From contig NZ_JHYD01000009.1 of assembly GCF_000621505.1 (NCBI RefSeq), positions 1 to 64,000 of the forward strand: a stretch of 64,000 nucleotides of DNA, read 5' to 3'. This stretch comes from Ruminiclostridium cellobioparum DSM 1351 = ATCC 15832 (GTDB taxonomy: Bacteria > Bacillota > Clostridia > Acetivibrionales > DSM-1351). Shown piece by piece: positions 58,674 through 64,000 of this stretch (position 1 is the stretch's first letter; every line of letters starts with the position of its first letter). The position numbers and the translations under genes are program-made. Below the pieces are notes generated by a model, which saw nothing but the letters and a program-made list of their open reading frames with translations, was not told the DNA's origin and made no database searches.

Positions 58674-59912
58674 TTATGGCTTTGACATCTTCTCCAAAGC
58701 CTGTTCAAAATCTTCCCTGATATCTTCAAAATCCTCTATACCGACACTGATACGGATAAGATCGTCATACACACCCATTTTCTCCATTTCCTCAACGGTA
58801 TTGGTTGCATAAATAGTAGATGCCGGATGGATGACAAGTGTTCTGACATCACCGATATTTGACAGGTTATAGGCATATTTTAAGGAATTGATGAGCTTGA
58901 AGGCATTTTCCTTTGAACCTACCCTTATTGTCAGAATAGCACCGAATTTATCTCCAAACTGTTTACCCGCAACTTCAAAATACTGAGAAGCTTCCAGTCC
59001 CGGATAATTCACTGCGGTTACACCGGGATGGCTCTGAAGTGCCCTGGCCAGCTGCAATGCGCTGCTGCAGAGACGGTCCATTCTCAAGGCCATGGTTTCC
59101 AGGCCAAGGCTGCAGAGGTATGCATTAAAAGGTGCCATACATGCGCCGAAGTCCTTAAATAATGTCTTTCTGAGTTTTGCAAGGTACACAAACCCTCCGA
59201 ATTTTTTATATGCATTAAGTGAAGGAAATTTTTCAAAATCCCATTTGAACTTTCCTCCGTCCACAATAATTCCCCCTATGGAGTTTCCGCTGCCATTGAT
59301 ATATTTTGATGTTGAATGAATGACAATATCTGCTCCAAGTTCAAAAGGCTTAACCAGATAAGGAGTAGTGACAGTATTGTCGACAACAAGCGGTATTCCA
59401 TGGCTGTGGGCAAGCCGGGAAAGCTCCTTGATATCGTATACATCCAGCTTTGGATTTCCTATGGTCTCAATATATATGGCTCTGGTCCTGTCATTAATGA
59501 TTTCTTCAAAACTTTCAGCAGAATTATCTTTTGCATATCTTGCAGTAATGCCGAAATCCTCAAAACAACCGAACAGTGAATATGTACCTCCAAAAATTCC
59601 GCTTCCCGAGACTATTTCTTCCCCGCTCCTTACAATATTCAGCAGTGCAAGAGTAACTGCCGCCATACCCGACGAGCATGCTGCCGAACCCACACCGCCC
59701 TCCAGAAAATTTATCCTCTTTTCAAAAGCTTCAATGGTCGGATTGCTGATTCTGGTATACAGGAAGCCTGGTTCACGCCCCTTAAAAATATTTTCCAGCT
59801 TTTCGGCAGTTTCCTGTTCAAAGGCTGAAGACTGGTAAATGGGAACTGTGGTAGCTCCGGTTTTACTGTCTGCCCCGAATTCACCATGTAAAAGTGCAGT
59901 ATTAAATTTCAT
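58674..59912 (-). CDS. metY: O-acetylhomoserine sulfhydrylase (MetY-type)
   Basis: A 412-residue Cys/Met-metabolism PLP enzyme. The PLP Lys is in IVIHSTSKYINGSGNSIGG; other contacts are TTVPIYQSSAFEQETAEKL, FLYTRISNPTIEAFEKRI, SACSSGMAAVTLALL and IYIETIGNPKLDVYDI. It joins sulfide, or here probably the HcyS thiocarboxylate, to O-acetylhomoserine to form homocysteine. The ATG at 59912 has AGGAGGTTTTTAAAA in front. Its last four codons (MSKP) and stop lie in a copy of DNA that also occurs upstream of tusA, so its natural 3' end has been altered. It stands between tusA and the trxB-like gene. Confidence 0.93.
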   Translation of the reverse strand: MKFNTALLHGEFGADSKTGATTVPIYQSSAFEQETAEKLENIFKGREPGFLYTRISNPTIEAFEKRINFLEGGVGSAACSSGMAAVTLALLNIVRSGEEIVSGSGIFGGTYSLFGCFEDFGITARYAKDNSAESFEEIINDRTRAIYIETIGNPKLDVYDIKELSRLAHSHGIPLVVDNTVTTPYLVKPFELGADIVIHSTSKYINGSGNSIGGIIVDGGKFKWDFEKFPSLNAYKKFGGFVYLAKLRKTLFKDFGACMAPFNAYLCSLGLETMALRMDRLCSSALQLARALQSHPGVTAVNYPGLEASQYFEVAGKQFGDKFGAILTIRVGSKENAFKLINSLKYAYNLSNIGDVRTLVIHPASTIYATNTVEEMEKMGVYDDLIRISVGIEDFEDIREDFEQALEKMSKP

Positions 59913-59931
59913 TTTTTAAAAACCTCCTGCA

Positions 59932-60183
59932 TTAACCTCCTAAGCCGCCCTTTTCAACAAACACGGTAAAGGTTCCATCTTCATTGTTAATAACGTTCAG
60001 AACCTTATGCCCCTCATCTTTAAAACTTCTGGGCACGTTCTGAATAGGCTCGCCCTCATTCATTTTTACTTCAAGTATCTGACCGTCCTCCAATTCTTCC
60101 AGGGCAACTTTTGCCTTTACAAAGGTGATTGGGCAAACCACATCAGTTATATCAACAAAATCATCAGCTTTTATATTTGACAT
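59932..60183 (-). CDS. TusA-like sulfur carrier protein
   Basis: An 83-residue protein of the TusA/SirA fold with the Cys motif in VDITDVVCPITFVKAKVALEEL and the second half KMNEGEPIQNVPRSFKDEGH. The usual CPxP is CPIT here, so the second Pro is missing. The chain ends KGGLGG, a terminal double Gly. Whether that tail is modified like a ThiS carrier is open; the DNA there is part of a repeat. It likely relays sulfur as a persulfide between the sulfite reductase and the thiocarboxylate system. The ATG at 60183 is preceded by TAGGAGGTTAAA, which lies in leader copy B. Confidence 0.88.
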   Translation of the reverse strand: MSNIKADDFVDITDVVCPITFVKAKVALEELEDGQILEVKMNEGEPIQNVPRSFKDEGHKVLNVINNEDGTFTVFVEKGGLGG

Positions 60184-60288
60184 TTTAACCTCCTAAGCCA
60201 TGCTATGGCTTTGAGCCGCATTGCGGCCACAAAATGTAATGAAAACCTATATCCTTTATCGCAATGTGGCGAATAAAGGAGGTTAATT
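60184..60288 (-). promoter_or_regulatory. structured leader element, copy B (before tusA)
   Basis: Minus strand from 60288 to 60184, starting inside the stop codon of the sulfite reductase gene. UUAACCUCC pairs with GGAGGUUAA, the tusA ribosome binding site. The enclosed RNA forms three hairpins: CUUUAU-CGC with GCGAUAAAG, GCCGC-AAU-GCGGC, and AAGCCAU-AGC-AUGGCUU. The core 60225-60288 is a near copy of copy A (61/64). The layout is that of a riboswitch-like or translation-control element. Confidence 0.72.
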
Positions 60289-61150
60289 ACAATACGCTTG
60301 CAACTTCCTTCTCAAGCAGTTCCCAGCCTACTCTGTCCACGGTGTTTCTGAAACGCTCGCTGGACTTGCCGTTTTTTTCATAAAACTTTAATGTAGCATC
60401 CACCACTCTGAAAAGTTCATCCGTTGTGAAAACAATCGGCAGAAGCTTTTTCCCTATTGCTATCCTGTTTCCGAACAAACCTCCGAAGTAAATTATAAAT
60501 CCGCTCCGGCCTTCCCATGCCCCGGTGGGACAGGCTCTAACACATCTGCCGCAGTAGCTGCAGGCTTCTTCCTTAAAAACCAGCTTTTTCCCCGCCTTGT
60601 CGACGGTTATTGCCTTTTCACGGCATACAGCCTCACACAAACCGCAGAAAGTACAGGCATTTTCCTTCCATTCCACTCTTTCTCCGCCCTTAACACCCAG
60701 ATCGTTTTCCTCGGCTTTAAGACAGTTATTGCAGCAGGCGGTAATTCCGAATTTGAACTTATGAGGAAGTTCCCTGCCGTGATAACGCCTGTCAAACTCG
60801 TATGCCAGTTTTGTGGAGTCAATAATACCGTTGGGACATATTTCACTGCCCTGACAGGCAGTAATGGTCCTTACCCGTGGTCCGCAGACTCCCGGCTGGA
60901 GATTTGCTTCGGCCAGTTCAGCCTTGACCTTCTCCACATCTTCCAGCTTTATAAACGGTATTTCCATACTTTGCCTGGAAGTCATATGTACATAACCGCG
61001 GCCGTATTTTTTTGCTATCTCATGGACCTTCAGCAATTGGTCTGCCTGTATCTGACCACCGATAATCCCAAGTCTTAATGAAAAATTGTCCTTCTGCTTC
61101 TGGCGCATAAAACCGCCTTTTTTTAATTCCTTATAATCCACCTGTGCCAT
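60287..61150 (-). CDS. small siroheme-type sulfite reductase with ferredoxin domain
   Basis: A 287-residue nitrite/sulfite reductase-like protein. The N-terminal ferredoxin-like half (VHMTSRQSMEIPFIKLEDV) is followed by the siroheme/4Fe-4S ligands: TACQGSEICPNG (C-x5-C) and GITACCNNCLKAEEND (C-x3-C). Two 4Fe-4S ferredoxin motifs lie between (CTFCGLCEAVC and CSYCGRCVRACPTG). It is about half the size of the E. coli hemoprotein and lacks its duplicated domain, as in the small anaerobe enzymes. It reduces sulfite to sulfide with ferredoxin. The ATG at 61150 follows AAAGGGGAGATTAT. It depends on siroheme from the adjacent operon. Confidence 0.9.
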   Translation of the reverse strand: MAQVDYKELKKGGFMRQKQKDNFSLRLGIIGGQIQADQLLKVHEIAKKYGRGYVHMTSRQSMEIPFIKLEDVEKVKAELAEANLQPGVCGPRVRTITACQGSEICPNGIIDSTKLAYEFDRRYHGRELPHKFKFGITACCNNCLKAEENDLGVKGGERVEWKENACTFCGLCEAVCREKAITVDKAGKKLVFKEEACSYCGRCVRACPTGAWEGRSGFIIYFGGLFGNRIAIGKKLLPIVFTTDELFRVVDATLKFYEKNGKSSERFRNTVDRVGWELLEKEVASVL

Positions 61151-61306
61151 ATAATCTCCCCTTTACGCTCCCAGCGCGTATACAAATAGTAATGAAACAA
61201 GCGTATGCCAGCCTCTTGATTGCTCAAATGCGCAAATAAGCCAAGGGCTTATTTGTTATGCGAAGCGTACGATGAATGCACGAAATGTAAACTTCGCATT
61301 TTTCAC
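61151..61306 (-). promoter_or_regulatory. structured leader before the sulfite reductase gene
   Basis: A gap of about 150 bp with dense hairpins. On the minus strand, TGCGAAG...CTTCGCA, AATAAGCC-ctt-GGCTTATT, then ACGC-gctggga-GCGT just before the ribosome binding site. It contains TTTCATTACTATTTGT (61184-61199), close to TTTTCATTACATTTTGT in leader copies A and B, also followed by a hairpin and a ribosome binding site. It is probably a diverged third copy. Confidence 0.55.
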
Positions 61307-61307
61307 G

Positions 61308-61724
61308 CTATTCACCTTCTATGATTAGTTTTTCTTCACCGACTTCACTCTTGCTGATGTTGAAGCTTTTTAAAACAATATTCCTGTCATCCATTAAAGA
61401 TATTATAAAATAGCTGGCTTCAGGATCAAAAGCAAGTCTTTTGTCTTCTTCCGAAGGCCTTGAGGGTGAAGCCGGATGACTGTGAAAGTTTCCCAGCATG
61501 AACCATCCGTTGCTTCTCATATCCTTAACGGCGGCAAACTGTTCTTTCGGATCCATGGAAAAATGCTCGGGGCTGTGATCTGTGTTGGTAAGCAGGTATA
61601 CTTTTTTGACATATTTAATATCATTTTCTATTATACCGCCCAGCAGCCCGCATGCCTCATCAGGAACAGCCTGCATGGAGTGATCCAATATTTCTTTATA
61701 TTGCTTTTGAGTAATTACAATCAA
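61308..61724 (-). CDS. hcyD: JAMM/MPN+ metalloprotease (HcyD/Mec-like)
   Basis: A 138-residue zinc protease with the complete JAMM signature: the Glu in VPDEACGLLGGI and the zinc motif GNFHSHPASPSRPSEEDKRL (H-x-H-x10-D). Enzymes of this family cut the C-terminal tail or product from ThiS-like carriers (Mec on CysO, QbsD on QbsE, HcyD on HcyS). It would trim the four residues after Gly-Gly on the carrier encoded at 62707-62922 and release homocysteine from its conjugate. The start is a TTG at 61724 after GGTGGG at 8 nt. The symbol is by analogy to Wolinella. Confidence 0.88.
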   Translation of the reverse strand: MIVITQKQYKEILDHSMQAVPDEACGLLGGIIENDIKYVKKVYLLTNTDHSPEHFSMDPKEQFAAVKDMRSNGWFMLGNFHSHPASPSRPSEEDKRLAFDPEASYFIISLMDDRNIVLKSFNISKSEVGEEKLIIEGE

Positions 61725-61894
61725 TTATAGCACCCACCTTCCATATCAGGAAACCGGAAACCTGTTTGTACTTTATAGTAGCATAATTTCCTTACCCTTA
61801 ACATCGATAAAATTTACTTTTTACTGTAAATAAATTTTTCTATTCTTATAACACCATATTTTTAACAGCCTATTGGAATAACCGGACAACAGAG

Positions 61895-62710
61895 TTAAGT
61901 ATGCTTTAAATCGCAGACTGCCTGCTCGTAATCAATTAAAGTCTTTATGGAGGGATTTTCTCCGCAAACCTGGCATTTTTTATTATAAGGCAGGTTTATT
62001 TTTCGGAATTCCATTTTAAGCGAATCATAGGTTAACAGCCTGCCGGTGAGCAGTTCGCCAACCCCAAGAATATATTTGATTGCTTCTGTTGCCTGTATGG
62101 TTCCGATTATTCCTCCCATTACCCCCAGAACACCGGCCTCCTTGCAGGTCGGCACGGCATTTGCAGGCGGAGGATTCTGGAACACACATCTGTAGCAGGG
62201 TCCCTGCCCGGGAACATATGTCATGGTCTGACCTTGAAATCTTATGATACCCGCATGAGAAAAGGGTTTTTGAGTGAGTACGCAGGCATCATTTATTAAA
62301 AATTTGGCAGGAAAATTGTCGGTTCCGTCAATAATAAAATCATAGTCCCTGTCATTAATGATATCCTTGATGTTGGAAGAGCTCACCCATTCCTTGTAGG
62401 CAGCCACCTCCACATCCGGATTCATTTCGTTTATTGTTTCCCTGCCCGAAATTACTTTCGGCTTTCCCACATCCTTTGTCAGATGTATTATCTGTCTTTG
62501 AAGATTGGAGAGCTCAACGGCATCGAAGTCCACAAGTCCGATGGTGCCCACACCTGCCGCAGCCAGAAACATTGCTGCCGGTGCGCCGAGGCCTCCGGTA
62601 CCCACAATGAGCACCTTCGACTGGAGCAGCTTCTTCTGCCCCTTAACTCCTACTTCTTTAAGTATGATATGTCTTGAATACCTTTCAAGCTGGTCATTGG
62701 AAAAACTCAT
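61895..62710 (-). CDS. hcyF: ThiF/MoeB/HesA family carrier-activating enzyme (HcyF-like)
   Basis: A 271-residue E1-like adenylyltransferase. The nucleotide site has VLIVGTGGLGAPAAMFLAAAG, DFDAVELSNLQRQIIH and DGTDNFPAKFLINDACV. A Cys near residue 190 lies in VPTCKEAGVLGVMGG, at the catalytic-loop position. Zinc pairs are CYRCVF and CQVCGENPS. It would adenylate the C-terminal Gly of the adjacent carrier so sulfide can form a thiocarboxylate. Its start overlaps the carrier gene's stop by 4 bp. Gene order separates it from thiamine and molybdopterin synthesis. Confidence 0.92.
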   Translation of the reverse strand: MSFSNDQLERYSRHIILKEVGVKGQKKLLQSKVLIVGTGGLGAPAAMFLAAAGVGTIGLVDFDAVELSNLQRQIIHLTKDVGKPKVISGRETINEMNPDVEVAAYKEWVSSSNIKDIINDRDYDFIIDGTDNFPAKFLINDACVLTQKPFSHAGIIRFQGQTMTYVPGQGPCYRCVFQNPPPANAVPTCKEAGVLGVMGGIIGTIQATEAIKYILGVGELLTGRLLTYDSLKMEFRKINLPYNKKCQVCGENPSIKTLIDYEQAVCDLKHT

Positions 62711-62922
62711 AATTCCGCGGCTCCTCCCCCCATGAAGTAAAGGAATTCAACAACATCTCCGTCCTTTACCGGCAATGTTTCAAAATCATCTCTGCTTACA
62801 AATTCGTCGTTGATCTGCACCGTCACATAGTCCTGCATTTCTACATTCTGAAAGCCAAGCAGTCCTTTTACAGTTAATTCCTTTTCAAGCACTACTTCTT
62901 TTCCGTTCACTTTAATTTTCAT
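62707..62922 (-). CDS. hcyS: ThiS-like sulfur carrier with masked C-terminus (HcyS-like)
   Basis: A 71-residue beta-grasp carrier of the ThiS/MoaD fold (MKIKVNGKEVVLEKELTVKG, QDYVTVQINDEFVSRDDFE, VKDGDVVEFLYFMGGG). Mature carriers end in Gly-Gly, but here four more residues, AAEL, follow GGG. A masked tail needs trimming, and a JAMM protease is encoded three genes down. The matching Wolinella carrier bears one extra Ala. The start is the ATG at 62922; the upstream codons of the frame have no ribosome site. It overlaps the ThiF-like gene by 4 bp. Confidence 0.9.
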   Translation of the reverse strand: MKIKVNGKEVVLEKELTVKGLLGFQNVEMQDYVTVQINDEFVSRDDFETLPVKDGDVVEFLYFMGGGAAEL

Positions 62923-62957
62923 AAAATACCCCCTCTTAATTAATTTAAACATACTTT

Positions 62958-64000
62958 TTATATATAATAGTCCAGTATGATTTCCTGTTGTTTTAACAAA
63001 TCACATATGGAATCCACAGTGCTGTCAAGTGACCTGCCGGTGCTTATATTGCTGTCGGGCTTGAAGCTGTTGAAGGGCGATTGGCCTACATTGACTATTA
63101 TTATTTCATTAGGCTGGTTCAATAATTTAAGTTTTTCAGCTTCATAATCATCCAGGTCGAATACCGAGGTGATAAAAATCTGTCCGGCATCTGTGAATAT
63201 TCTTGCCAGTTCGCCTATCTGCCTGATCTGGCTGTCCCTTGCCTGAAAATCGGTGGAACTATCTGCCGCAAGTCCGTTCAGCAAACTGGATACTCCCAGA
63301 TAATAAGCCTTATAGTTTCTTTTGAAGAGTCTGTCCTCCAGATTCTTTCCAATGTCCCGGATTGCTTTTTCGTTTTCTTCACTTCCCGAGGTTATAACAA
63401 TAAACTTGGACTTGTGTCCATATATCTCTTCTCTGTCGGCAGCCGGAATAAGACCCTTTTCCCAGAGATATTCCCTGTCCCTGATATGTTCAACAAGACT
63501 GTTGTCACTGTCGGGTACGCCCTCAAGAATTATTCCGCCTCCTGAAATTTCATAATTGTCTACTATAACAAATCTCCCGGTCAGCTCTATATCCGAGATT
63601 GCATCAAAAGCAATCGGCTTGGCTGTTTCCAGAATACATTCGGCAACATCATGTCTTTCAACCTGATCCTTGAAGGTATCGATGTTAAGTTCCGCAGCAT
63701 CAATAATATTTAAGATTTCAACCAGCTTTACGGCTATTCTCATTGTGCCTATCTTCAATTTATAATTCTTGTTTTTTATCAAAGGCACATGTCCGACCCA
63801 GAATATATTGACTCTGAAGCGTGAACTTAGAACAGGCTGCGTTTCACCAGCCTTGACCATCAGCTCTCCCGGCTTTATGTATATCTGTGTTTTCAGTGTA
63901 AAGCCCACGGCCTGGTCGGCATATGCAGTATGGGCAGGAGCGGTATTAAAGCCTTCAACACTGTTTATGACACTTCTCTTTTTGGACGGCAGAAATACAA
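62958..64000 (-). CDS. cysN: sulfate adenylyltransferase large subunit CysN, C-terminal part
   Basis: Partial; the gene begins beyond the right edge. The visible 346 codons open in frame with elongation-factor-like domain II sequence (VFLPSKKRSVINSVEG, then ADQAVGFTLKTQIYIKPGEL), then domain III (RFRVNIFWVGHVPLI, FDAISDIELTGRFVIVDN). The GTPase domain lies off the window. After domain III come about 165 residues that align with an APS kinase: EYLWEKGLIPAADREEIYGH, RDSQIRQIGELARIFTDAGQ and IFITSVFDLDDYEAEK. The Walker A motif is missing (ITSGSEENEKAI in its place), so kinase activity is not expected. It drives APS formation from sulfate and is the start of the sulfur operon in this window. Confidence 0.88.
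   Translation of the reverse strand, partial: VFLPSKKRSVINSVEGFNTAPAHTAYADQAVGFTLKTQIYIKPGELMVKAGETQPVLSSRFRVNIFWVGHVPLIKNKNYKLKIGTMRIAVKLVEILNIIDAAELNIDTFKDQVERHDVAECILETAKPIAFDAISDIELTGRFVIVDNYEISGGGIILEGVPDSDNSLVEHIRDREYLWEKGLIPAADREEIYGHKSKFIVITSGSEENEKAIRDIGKNLEDRLFKRNYKAYYLGVSSLLNGLAADSSTDFQARDSQIRQIGELARIFTDAGQIFITSVFDLDDYEAEKLKLLNQPNEIIIVNVGQSPFNSFKPDSNISTGRSLDSTVDSICDLLKQQEIILDYYI

Noticed and set aside
1-64000. CRISPR array, tRNA, rRNA or prophage.
   Set aside because: No regularly spaced repeats, no cloverleaf-like segments with a GTTCRANNC arm, and no phage structural genes were found by reading.

Overview
The window looks like the chromosome of an anaerobic, low-to-moderate GC Firmicute of class Clostridia, probably close to the Ruminiclostridium / Clostridium cluster III group. 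Evidence: the Firmicute gene order rplS - rbgA - rnhB - ylqG - ylqH, a SigY-type ECF operon laid out as in Bacillus, paired BlaI/BlaR1 regulators, AGGAGG ribosome binding sites, consensus sigma-A promoters, and ferredoxin-rich redox enzymes. The exact species is inference. Most genes lie on the minus strand.

Layout. 0-1.6 kb: a complete insertion sequence with inverted ends. 1.7-8.7 kb: a BlaI/M56 pair, then heavy-metal genes (CadA-type P1B ATPase, ArsR/CadC repressor, the stub of a second ATPase, and an HMA-UreH-cupredoxin fusion). 8.8-12.1 kb: a sigY-yxlC-yxlE-yxlF-yxlG-like operon. 12.2-14.9 kb: a polyferredoxin membrane protein behind a CsoR/CstR-like operator, then NifX-, Mrp- and DUF134-type genes. 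15-20.4 kb: pstS-pstC-pstA followed by a chemoreceptor and a PhoB-like regulator, with no pstB or phoU. 20.5-23.1 kb: a second BlaI/M56 pair of higher-GC appearance. 23.3-35.3 kb: single genes, among them two transporters each behind a yybP-ykoY (Mn2+) riboswitch, PhoH, two DedA proteins, a LysM-CAP protein, a class A beta-lactamase-like protein and a frameshifted ymaF. 35.4-40 kb: purB with paired PurBoxes, an aminotransferase, dipeptidase and yraN. 40-46.2 kb: the ylqH-ylqG-rnhB-rbgA-lepB-rplS block, interrupted by a decayed solute-binding-protein gene. 46.3-50.1 kb: dcd, an oxidoreductase, a methyltransferase, rsgA and an unlisted 49-codon gene. 50.3-50.6 kb: a self-contained short transcription unit of unknown function. 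50.6-57.5 kb: the complete glutamate-to-uroporphyrinogen/siroheme operon hemA - precorrin-2 dehydrogenase - hemC - cobA/hemD - hemB - hemL. 57.6-64 kb: a sulfate assimilation operon.

The right end is the most striking part. CysN (partial), a ThiS-like carrier ending Gly-Gly-Gly plus four residues, a ThiF/MoeB enzyme, a JAMM protease, a small siroheme sulfite reductase, a TusA-like protein, MetY and a thioredoxin-reductase-like flavoprotein together match the protein-thiocarboxylate route to homocysteine known from Wolinella succinogenes (HcyS/HcyF/HcyD/Sir/MetY). The neighbouring hem operon can supply the siroheme. Inside the sulfur operon, the leaders of trxB-like and tusA contain a 64-bp element that is 61/64 identical, folds so that the Shine-Dalgarno sequence is paired, and shows a covarying hairpin. 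A diverged third copy may precede the sulfite reductase gene. I regard this as the best candidate for an undescribed regulatory element here. No CRISPR array, rRNA, tRNA or prophage was seen.
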